From: Neopestalotiopsis rosae
Lineage: Eukaryota; Ascomycota; Sordariomycetes; Amphisphaeriales; Sporocadaceae
DNA length: 64,000 nt
Assembly: GCA_023078685.1 (NCBI GenBank)
Contig: JALGAS010000008.1
Location: forward strand, 2,976,001-3,040,000
Reading direction: 5' to 3'
Within the stretch, counting starts at the first letter, position 1, and each line of letters opens with the position of its first letter. The position numbers and the translations under genes are program-made. Of the stretch, positions 48,520 through 59,800 are shown piece after piece. The notes under the pieces were generated by a model that saw only the letters and a program-made list of their open reading frames with translations, ran no database searches and had not been told where the DNA came from.

Positions 48520-49393
48520 GTGGCTGGCTGATTGATCAGAGTCGAGTTCGATGCCTGGACCAAGAAGCCGAAAAGAAGCGGCCGGGAAGAACAACAAAAA
48601 TGTAATATTGAGATATCGGCAACAAGTCCGATGGACTAAAGATTGATGTTCACTTGGTGAGCAGGACATTCGTCGACAAGACATGAATCAGTTTCTTTAG
48701 GTCTAAATGTAATCACCGGCATGGTTTCTTATTCAGCCAACCTCTTTGGGTCCCGCGATACCTGTGCAAAAAAATATGAACGAGCGGCGAATAGAGAGAA
48801 TCGCCGTTGTTTGAAATTGATAATTATGTATCGTTCCGTTGGTTATTGCGATCGTAACAGCCATTGCTTATTATGGCATTTCTAATCTATGCTCTCTAGA
48901 TAAACCACACCTTAAAAATACGTTTAAGCAATGAAAGAGGTGTCCCATGACACGTACGAAAACTACAACCATAGGGTAAATATTTGTTTTCGAGTTATTA
49001 TTTATCCTACCTCAGCATATCTGCTACGCATCTGCGGCCGTGACGTGCTCTTTGGTATGGTAATAGATTGTAGTCAGTCAGCATGACCAAGCATAACAGT
49101 ATTTATTGTGATGGTTCTGAACATGATTCTCTTCAGTATGGATTGTTGATCATTTGTGACATTGGAATCATGCACCTATTTAGTCACGTCTTCGTGCTGG
49201 ATGATTGAATGATTGAATGTATAGACAGCATATGACCAAACAAGTGAATCAATGAATCAATATTAGAGAATATAATTTAATAAATAGATAAATAAACATT
49301 CTTAATGCACAAGACCACATGAATGCAAGGTAGAATCAAATGGAAGACGTATAGGTTTCAAAAACTCCTTGACTTGCAACCACAAGTCACAAA

Positions 49394-49540
49394 GGTCCAT
49401 TGGCCGAGCGGTAAAAGCTCTTGAGTGCAGTGGCCACCCAGGTGAAAAGTGAATATCCTATGATCAGACGAGAGGATCTTTGTTAGGGGGCTCGGGGTTC
49501 GAACCCAGGGTCATCGCTCTTTTTTGGCCTTTTTTTTCTC
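49394..49540 (+). ncRNA. tRNA-like Pol III transcription unit
   Basis: A perfect A box (TGGCCGAGCGG, 49401-49411) of the class II tRNA type and a perfect B box (GGTTCGAACCC, 49496-49506) lie 95 bases apart. T runs follow at 49519-49525 and 49530-49537, good Pol III terminators. The acceptor strands do not pair (GGTCCAT at the 5' side has no ATGGACC), the T-stem has two mismatches and no anticodon arm is clear. So it is a decayed Ser/Leu-type tRNA or a Pol III RNA that keeps only the internal promoter. An AT-rich patch lies about 100-140 bases upstream. Confidence 0.5.
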
Positions 49541-50621
49541 TCCTCATCTTCACATCTTTTAATCTATCTCTTTTTTAATGCATATTTTCTTTATTAAGGG
49601 CTATTTCTTAAAATCAACGTTTCTGAAAACTTGCGCACTGCGCCCTAGATATTTATTGCGCAGGCGTGGTATGTGATGGTCAATGATTAGACACAGTCAA
49701 GCATTTTGTCTCTGGGGTAACACAACAGCAAGAGAAACGGACGGTGCCATTCTTTGGATTATTATTCATCGCGAAACTACCGATCCAAACTTTCTCGTAT
49801 TGCTTGATGACGAAAAGAAGAAGAAAAGGAAAAATATTAAAAAACTCCCTGATGCGAGCTTGCGTTGCTTCGTGGCAACTGTCAGCTGCAATTCGCAGAA
49901 CGCTGTGCATGTGGTCCGAGGACGAGTGGTAGATACGTGCTATGAAACTGGCAATGCTCCTACCAAGAACAGAAACAACTGCTTCTAACAAGCGCAGGTC
50001 AGCTAGCATGTCCGCGATACATCATGTTGCAGTGTTATAATGTCTTTAGGAATCACCGTCAGCCATCGACGCCAGCATCTGACCTTGGACCAGTCACCAT
50101 GGGTAAAAGCCATGTCCAGAACGCCTCAAAAAGTGCGATGAGAGATGACAGTATAATATGGTCATGAGATGCTACGGTTCACAATCGTACTCCGTACTTG
50201 TCCTGTAATTCGCTCAAGAGTCAAGGTTTATACTCCCAATCATAGTCTTTACATTGACTTCGGCCCAGATGGAAAAAGATCATAGTCTATATCAAATCAT
50301 GTAAATGCAACACGCTGATTCGGTATGTGCAAAGAGCAAGTCAGCTGGTCGCTATGAGCGCCTCCCAAGTACAGCACGGAGAATAAACGAATCAGTTTCC
50401 CGTCGCAAAAAAAAGTTGTTGGCGCTTCTGCATCCTCTCAGTTCAGCCCCATTGCGATGCAGCCACAAAACGTTTCCAGCAAGCAACAGAACAACAGCAG
50501 CAACCAAATAGAGAAGAGACAGACAGATGACATGTGATACCTGGCCAGTTGAGACGGCCTTTTCATGCAGGATCGAAAATGGCAACATGTCATATGACTT
50601 GCACTTACGTACGCCATGGAA

Positions 50622-50626
<5 letters not shown>

Positions 50627-50655
<29 letters not shown>
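50627..50655 (+). repeat. 29-base poly(T) tract
   Basis: Uninterrupted run of T, followed by gcag. On the minus strand it is a 29-A tract, which could be the tail of a retroposed sequence or a plain microsatellite. Confidence 0.85.
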
Positions 50656-50657
<2 letters not shown>

Positions 50658-53600
50658 AGCATGGCCCAGCCCTGTAAACAAATATTCTTTTATTTTATTT
50701 CTTGGTTTTTATTTCCAAACGAAGATCCAGGTGAAACGGGTGCCGTAGTCAGTCATACCTGCGGCCCCCTTTCCGACCAAATGATCGACTGGAGTGAAAT
50801 CAAGTCCAAGAGCTCATTGCCACTTGTGAGCAGAGTGACATTTCACGAAACGTGTTCGGTTCGGTTAGGACTTTCCGGAAAAGCAAGTTGCAAACTTCCG
50901 CAACCAGGAGGTTCCATGTCTCGATCGAAAACAGTACCAGGTTTCCTTGTCCGGGGAAGATGGATAGACCGGTAACCGAAGCGGGCATCCGAAGGATTTC
51001 TTACGATTTCAGCTTGTTCCTGTCAGCTATGCAGCAGCTCCAGAGGAGGAGAGATCGATCAGACCAATGTCGTGGAAGAGCCTATCAGGAAGCCCTTTGG
51101 AAATGACCGATCGCGACTCGTCATATTCTGCCCGCAACAACATGCTTCGTCATTCTATCAGCCAATATCTCGAAAGTGGTCTAGGTAGAAGATTAGAGTC
51201 CTTGGACACCAGTGGAGTGTGCGCCACTGGCACAGCATTGGTTGTCGTGATTGATGCTGAGACCCAGCAAAGAGTCCTTTTCCCCCGCTCAAATTCTATA
51301 GGGAAAGGGGTAAGTCTCGAGAATCGTTTGTTATTTGTCAAACCGGCATGATGTAAAATATCCCGAAGTCTTAGGCTGACTCCACCCGTGATAGGTAGTA
51401 TTTCTCATTCTGAGAATTGCATAGGCCAGGCTGTTGTTGAATAAGTACATAGCACAGGTAGTAGCGTGGTGTGGAGCATAGCGATTAGCACCTCGGAAAG
51501 GGCAGAGCAAAGCCCGCCTCCGCCGCCCGGTATTCACTAACCACTGTGTAGCTCGCTAGCACGGCGCCGGACTGCAAAACCATGCCCTTTTCTGGACAGT
51601 TGCGCGCTTCCTGCGCTTGCAACTTAATGCAGCCAATGTCTATACTATGCAATGTTGATGAGGGAAAGCAGGAAAAAGTTGGCGGAATAATTAGGCAAGC
51701 AACGGGTAGATATTTTAGTTTGCAAACCAGTTTTTGACAAGTGGACGTCGACAGACTAAGGATGACCATGTTCGGCTGAGTGAGCTGAGGATGGGGCGGG
51801 TTCCGCATAGGGCGATCTGTATGTCTTAGACATGCATGCAGCAGTGCGTGCGGTCTTGAGTGAATGGGGATAGACGCGAGAGCGGGTGTTGGTTGTACGA
51901 CCAGCTCGGATCGTAAGCATTGGCAATGGCGATCAATGCGTGGTTGGGGGCCAATTGCGCTTAAAGATGCATTGATACTTGTTGCTCTTGTACTGCTCTG
52001 AGCTCGGACGAGTTGATTTCTTGGCCGCTGTCCTGTTGTGCATGAGTGAGTTTCCGCTATCGCAGTGCCCTCATCGCTTCGGCAATAGTAATCACTGGAC
52101 TATAGGCGCTGTGAGCGAGTAATGATTCTTCGATCCATCCTGTTGAAGCATGGTGGCCTTGGAGAGCAAATATCCCGCAGGAGACAAGTAAAACCTCTAC
52201 ACCACTCTGCGGTCACGTTACCCGTCGAGACTGTTTGACCGTCGAGGTAAGAGGACATCCATGATCGCCATCTCGAGGACGGCGCCCAATCGTTTTGTAA
52301 AGAACCTTGCTCACCTGAAGGTGGATTTCTGGCTCGCGGCAAAACATGGGGCAACGATTGGGTACCCGCTGCGACGGCGGGTCAGAACCTTGTCTTTTCC
52401 AGATCAGGGTCCTTGCTTGGCGGGTCTGGTAGGGTCGTTGGTCCATGCTGGTCAGAAGAGTCCATGATTGCAATCGAGTTAATCTCGACTTGGTTTGTTG
52501 ACCACTAGACTCAACAAGAGTTATCCGGCATCTGTAAAAAGTCGTTGCCTTATTTTGCCTCTTATTTTTCTGATTATAGAAGCAAAAAGGCCAGGCGTGC
52601 ATGAGAAGAGCTGGCACTAGGTTATGCCACGTCAGTCACAAATTTGTGCTCGTTTACGCCACATGTCCACCTCGCTTGTCGGTGAAAGCGCAGCAGTTTT
52701 GCTGGCTAGCTAGTATGCAACGCTGCATACTGGTGTGGCAGTGCAACTAATCCAGGATACTTGACCTGCTTGTCAGAAAGAATTTGCACAGCGCCGCCAC
52801 AACCTCGGAACTTGACAACGAAGCGATCGACCAGAGGGAGCAAATAGTTTCGCAGCATGTCCCGATATTCTGGTAAACTCCATCTGCAAATCCGTTGTTG
52901 GGCGAGCCAGCGCATGAGGCTTGCAAGTTGCCATGGCCCATGGGCGCCCTCAGCTCGCCTTGCCTGCAGATACAGCAACCGGCGCTGCATGAGTCTCCAC
53001 GGTGTTCTATTCCTGGCTTGTTATCGTAGAGCCAAGATTTAACAACCTTGTTTGTATTCTCAGGCCAAGTAGTGCAGTTCGTGGTCGAATAATGAAAAAG
53101 TGGGAGCTTGAAGATTGTGCCAGCTGCCTTTCCCCTCGCATTTCGCATAGTCAGTAGCTCAAGGTTTCCCGGGAGCCGAAAAGTGGACCCAATACCTTAT
53201 GGTCCAATACAGAATACTCTGTACACACAGTATGAAATGTCAATATACTAGAGATTACGCGGCTCGGTGGAAAGTATCAGCTCATTTGAGGACATTCGTC
53301 TCGGTATTGCATTCGTCGAAACCGCACCATGACGATCATCATACACTTTCCTTCGCAGCTTTGGTTACGGTTTCCTTGTGAACTATCGACTATCTGAGAG
53401 CAAGTTTGGAGGAAGGCGCTACCCCAGCACTTGATTGGCCACGAATTGTCGTCAACGAACCAATCAAAAAATTCATGGTCAGACTCAATGTTAAAATCCC
53501 CTGAGCATCGCATGGTGGCACCCAATTAATATTTCCGAAATGAGAAATCATGATAAAGCAATCTTGTCCTTTGTGAGTTATGTATGGCTCTTTTGGGATT

Positions 53601-56600
53601 CATTTCCTTGAAAATCATTCGTTGGCCGTCAATTTTCTCGAGAGTACCTGCCTAGTTTATCAGCTGGGCTGCTGAGAAGAAGGACCACGGGGATCGAGAT
53701 GGGGGCCACGGTCATACAAGCAGAGACCTAGTCCCATGCAATGAAGTTTCCGTGAGCCTTCTTTGGTGTTCTCGATATCTTCTGTTACACTGGGAGAGAA
53801 GTTTCTGTAAGCAGCATCGTTGGCTACGTCATTTGGAGACTTTGTGGTTGCGATATCTCAAGTCAGACCACTAATACATGAATGACGATATTTTGACAAG
53901 CAATCCAGATCGATCGACAGACAAATGATCAACCATTTCCGCTCCTTCGTTCTCACATTTAATTGAAAGAAATGGGTCAATAGTCATGAATCAGGCAATG
54001 TTTGCCAATTGATATAATTGTCAATTACACAGCCTGTCAGTACAACAACTTTGCTACTGTGTATGTGAGGGACATAGTGGCAAAGAGAACCGACCGCCGT
54101 TTCCAGGTAACATGGTTCCACACCCAACAAACCGTTCCAGCATTGACAACCTCAATACGTACTGTATATATGTGCCGAATACGACAGGAACAAAAACTAG
54201 AACGAAGAGTACTAGGAGTATAACACAAAAGAAAAACAAACAAAGACTAAAGATTCGATGGTCAAGATCGACAGGGATCTTGGATTTTCCAAGAGTCAAG
54301 GCCTTGCACCGCTAAGAGGACAGTGGCGAATCGGCCGCTTGCAAGTGAGACATACATGATAGGCACAGGTATCGATGCATGCAAGAGAGAGGAACCAAAC
54401 GGCTATAACTGGCCCATTACCGGATACCAAGTGTGCTTAGTTCGTATGAGGTCAAGACAGCAGCCCAGATCACCACGTACCTGAAAAGAATCTCCATAGA
54501 GCTCCATATGGCAATTTTAGTAATTCCACAATACAATGAGAAAAGACAAAATTGACTGGCAGGTATCGCATTCCGTCCGATGGGCCATTGCCGAAAATAT
54601 TTAGCACTGGATGCGGGCCAAAGCGCCCCGGGCCTCCGCCCAATCCGCCAGCACCCGTATCGCCCTTCCCTGCAATCGTCCATTTCTGCAATTGCACTGG
54701 ACGTCTGTCAGCTTCGCCTACAGGCTCCCTCCCGGCGCCTACCTCTACGTACTACCAAGAATCCACAATCCACATTTCGTCTGTTGCAAGTTCGAGACTC
54801 TAGTCTAGGTGTACCAACGGCCAACCAAACTCTACGTTCCGCATTTGCATATTCACCCGAGAAGAGAATTTTTCTGTCTCTCCTCTTCACTCTTGCTCCA
54901 TGTATAATCACACGCTGTGCATCCATCCCATTAGTTACGAATACTACTGCAAATTCTGACAAGATATGCAGGGTTGTTGATGTTGTGTTGCCCACCAAAG
55001 ACGCAATGCTTCACAAGATACCCATTGCCTAGCTTCGCCTATGGCTCGAGTGGCCCATGGACGAATCGATCCTCCCTCCCTCCTCTTTACCAACAAGGTA
55101 ATGGGCCACCGATGGACTAGGGTTGTTTTGGACGAATGGCGACCGTCACTTTGCTCTGCTGCGCTCTCATAGGACGTCAAAATATGCAGCATCTCAGACA
55201 TGTTTACGCGCATGGCGGCGCAGTTGCATGCAAGTAGAAACAGATCCAGTGGTCCACCGTCTGCTTGCCCTGCCTTCCTTGACCCAGTGCCTGTTCCTGC
55301 CCTTTCCCTCCTCACCAATATCCACTGCGAGGAGTTGCATTGGCTACCGAGTTTGCATGGTCTTCCATGAATAGTCGGTTCCTTGCAAACGACCAAACGA
55401 GCACCTAGCATAGCAAACTTTGGGGATCTACTATAGTACTTACGACTACGGCGATCTGGCGCTGCTCACCGTGGTGTTACCTGGTTCTGCTGGTGTACTG
55501 GATTTTAGTGCATCTGGAATCCCTGCTTAGTCGCCTCCGCTTTCGCGTGCTTTCTACTGTGCACCACTGGCTGTGTCTCGGCAGCGGCACCTTAGTGCTC
55601 TATCCCTCTGGTGACTCAGCGCCTGGCGCTTGCCGCTGGAAAGCGACTTCGCTGATCTGCCCAGAGCATCTCCTATCTGGGGAGTTTCCCAGGCCGCATC
55701 TTCGGCGAGTCCATTTGGTTGTGGCCCAGCACCATCGGACAGGTGACCGACATATCGTGACAGAATATGCCTACCAAACATGCTGCTCCAAAACTATGAG
55801 GGGGCAGGGGTTGTCACGCCACAGCCCTCTGGAAAAGAGTACCTGGGCATCATGTACCGCTGCCTGGATAATTCCCGTTGCTAATGTCCAGTCCCTCTTT
55901 GGCGGTCGATACATGGTTTGTTGGTGCAAAATCTATGGCGGGACCGCACACGAGAAAGTATCTCGCTATATACAATTCTTTTTGCCCTCACACAATCTTG
56001 GTTCCTCGGGATCTACTTCACCATTTTCTCTTAGTTTCTCACTATTCACACGTATTCTCTCCTCTTCTCTCTCTTGATTTCCTCTCCAGCATATTCCTTG
56101 TAAATTTAGTCGTTATTTTCCATACTCGGCTCAGCTCTCAACGTCGATTGCCAACACACAGCTTTCGTGGCACTAAAAGCTTGGAGGCGCTCGCTCTCGA
56201 CTATCAAATACATACAGCCCCGTTGTGCACAGAAGAGGGGAGTTGAGGGGCCTTAAGAGCTTCCATGCGCCCGTTGAGCACCACACACACCAAAATATCA
56301 GCGCTGGGTTAAACGCCCGGATTCCCACCATCAACACTACCGGCCACACCATTCTCGGGCACTAGTTATTGGGGCTCTTTTTCATCACATACTACGTGAA
56401 GGGCATAGCTTCACACCATCACAGCTGCAATAAGCTTTCTCCGGAACGATCCCCTCAAGCCAGCTTCCTACGATATTCCTTGTCCGTTACTTTTTGCCAG
56501 AGGAATCTTGTTTTTTTTCCAGTCGTTTCTCTTTGTTGGAAGTCAACTCTCACATCTTCACCCCGAGTATATCCCCTCTGTCAGCCCATGGACCATCTAT

Positions 56601-56841
56601 AGTCGATTTCTTAACGCTTTCAGACCGGATCCACTCGAGGGAATCACTACTACACAAGCGTTTGATGATATTTAATCCAGGGCACAGAGTTCTCCCCGGA
56701 TCAGCTGGCCTGATATAGCCACCGAGAGGATTTCCCAAGATTATCAATCTCATTGCCTTCAGTGTCGGCAATGATTCAATAATAGTATAATAATTTGGTC
56801 AAGGGCTGGGCACAATACCCCAGCTGCAGTGGTCGATCGTC

Positions 56842-59800
56842 ATGTCGTCGTTACGATCTCGCTCTCAGTCGAGAAATATGAGTGGCAGTGGGCCAATGCA
56901 AAGAAGGATGGTTGGTCACATGGAAACATCATCGGAAGACCTTACCCACAGCCAGGGAAATACTGCGAGCAGAACGACTTCACGACTTCCAGCTCCACGC
57001 TTTACGACACAAAGCCGGATACCCCAGAATCCTGCTCCTAGGAGACCATCGACATCTAGCACCCAACCGCCTCTGAAGGATGCGGGCCAGCCACGGAGTG
57101 TGGCGGCTTATTCCTCACAGTCTAAGCCTGCATACAAGTCATCAGCAATACCGGTCAAGGAGAGAGAGACTGTCGTGACTCAACCTCGTGCTCGACCTGT
57201 CCTGAGACGCAAGCAGTCCCTTGTCCCTACAGGATCGTCCGACACGCGAAACCACCCGCTAGTCAACCATGAAAAGGCAAAGTCAACATCGTCGATATCA
57301 CGACCACAAGTTCTGGTGGATCTACCAGCACCGCGCCTGGAGCAAATGTCCACAAAACTTCCAGTGGAGAATCATATATCTCTCAAGGTTGACCTACCAG
57401 TGATGAGAACAGAAAATGTTTATCCAGAGCTGGACAGATATCGCAACATCCAGGTTCCTCGTGATGGACCTGCCGGTGAAATGCTTTTCCGCCTCGCGAC
57501 TCACGACTTGCCGCCTCCAACACCACTGTTCTCGGGAAGCAGTCAAAGCCAATTGAGTAGCTTTAGTGGCAGCCCATCTACGAGGTTCTCCGAGTCTCCC
57601 GGTGGCGGCCCTTACAGTCGTGATACTACTCCAACTTCCATGTCATCAGTGTCTCCCGGTCTGGTGTTCCCTTCACGTAACACCGTGACACGAGCAAAGC
57701 AACCAAGTCGGCCGCCAGTCACTCGAAGGCGCGCTGGAAGCACCGCAAGGGACAATGATGATGACTCAGATATAGAGTCACATGCGTTGTCCATGGTCCA
57801 GGAATCCCTGGCATCTTCATCTTCCAGCTCTACAACCGTCCGCGATGCTGAAAAGAATTTCAAGAAGAAGGGATCCCTGGAATCACGGCCACCGAATCCT
57901 CCACCGAGAAAGTCCTCTCACAAGCTCAGGAAGGACTATGACAGTCACGCGTCACCATCAAAAACGTCTCGGAAACAGGCTCCTCCCGTGATGCGATCTC
58001 CATCTCCGGTACGATCTCCGCCGCAAACACTGCCCCCAAACGTTCAAAAGGCCACAGCGGCTTCTCAGGCACGTGCAACACCACCGTTGAGACCAAGCAG
58101 AGAAAACACCCCAGATCTGTATTCCCAATTTGGGGGCCCTTTGCCAGTGATCCAGAGCAACTTGTCGTCTACCAGTCTAGCCGAACGACGACGAAGTGGC
58201 CAGATGCCCCCGAGTTCTCTGCCTAGATCTCTGAGCTCAACAAGTATCCAGGAACAGCAAACTCGACCAAAGGTCCCTGCAAGTCGCCAACCTACACCTA
58301 GTCCAAAACCCGCGCCCACTTCGCTGCCTCAACCTGGCAAGGCCGAGCCTAGTCGACCAACTCGCACACCAAGTCCGGGTGTTTCTACATTCAGATCAAA
58401 ATTTGGACTATTCACTCGCCGGAAGACAGATACAGATGCCAACACTGATAAAAAGGAGAAGCCATCGAGAAAGGGTCCTGCGGCCGGCACTGGCCATGAG
58501 GGCTATGGTAAAATTGGAGCTGCGAGACGACGCAACAGTGGTATAGCACCTCCAGCTGCGGCCTCTTCTTCTGACAGCCTGGCAAGCACCCAATCCGTGG
58601 ACCCATTCTTTCTTGCGCGTCTGAATCCCGTGGTCATTGCAGGTGGTGAAATCATTGAGAATAGGAACGCCAGCGCTGAACTCAGTCGCAATGACAGCAG
58701 CCAGAGTCTCTCATACACTCGGCCTAGTATTGATTCTCGCAAAGGTTCCTCGACGTCTCTGTCCTCGAGAGATGATCCGAGGAATACGCTATGGCCTTCC
58801 GCTATGCCACACACCTCGCTCCACTCTCGTCAGCCATCAAACAGTAGTGATATTGATGTCAACCCCATGAAGTCTACGCTTGCTTTCAGGCGCTCCATTC
58901 AGCGACTTGGCACGCCTGGAGACCACAAACCCGTCAACCTGCCGCAGCCCATCAATACTCGAGGCATCACTTCACCATCACTTGCAAGTGTCGATACCAT
59001 TTTCACAGACGACTCTCTGGCTTTGTCGCAATCAGATTTGGAAATGCCTCCAACACAGCTGGCACCAGCACCGAGGAAGCTGACGAAGCGGCCCAAGTCG
59101 CCACGCAAGTGGAATCTGTTTAGCAGATCGCAAAAGAAGGATACTCCCGTGACAAAGCCAACTCCAGCAGACGCTGCGCCAAGCAAATCGGTTGCATTCT
59201 ACACGATCCTTGACTCCTCTGAACAAGAGGATACGTCAAGTCCAGATATTCCAGATATCAAAGACATCTTGAGAGAGGCTGACATTGTTGTTCCACCGAG
59301 CCTACCAACCCAGAGCACCGTAGGGCAGAGCCATGAGCGTAATCCTTCTACGCAGAGTCTAGGTAATGCTACTCGGCCGACACTCGTACAACGTCCCGCA
59401 ATGATCCAAGTCCAGAGCGCACCAATGATTGCCAATCCACAGATCTCATTACGGCAAAGGCCAGTTGAGGTTGAAGCGAAGAAAGAACAAGTCCAGCCGA
59501 CTTTGGGCAGACCCAGTCGCCTGCCACAAGTGGGAAGAATCCCAAAAGTGGTCAACCGGCGCCCGGAGCACACATCGACAAAGAGCTTCTCGAGACCATT
59601 CAATCGTGTCAGCTTGCAACCTCCTGCGCTACATCGTCGCAGCGTGAGCAGTGACTCCATTGCCAAAGGACCGAGTCCACCCATGCTGTCCACGCCAGAG
59701 CTTTCACAAGATGCGTCAACTATTACGACCAGCACAGTTGGCCCCCCACCAAGAGTTCTGGGACACAGAAAGAGCCGATCGCTCGATTCCGCACGGCCTA

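Larger units (their letters stand above)
48520..56841. other. 8.3-kb gene-free stretch upstream of the methyltransferase-like gene
   Basis: No protein gene can be supported. Contents: an AT-rich patch (49250-49310), a tRNA-like Pol III unit (49394-49540), a 29-T tract (50627-50655), and a long CT-rich part from about 55950 that probably belongs to the leader of the next gene. Open frames up to 194 codons (55493-56077) are low-complexity and were rejected. Confidence 0.5.

Noticed and set aside
51052..51350. Possible short gene with RNNMLRHSISQYLESGL-like translation
   Set aside because: I could not find a start, splice sites or family match that would make it more than a chance open frame.
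52706..53148. Overlapping minus-strand frames (94 and 133 codons)
   Set aside because: Two different frames are equally open over the same bases, and neither has a signal peptide, motif or biased codon use.
55493..56077. 194-codon open frame upstream of the methyltransferase-like gene
   Set aside because: Pyrimidine-rich leader-type DNA, Ser/Leu-rich translation without features; more likely part of the 5' leader.
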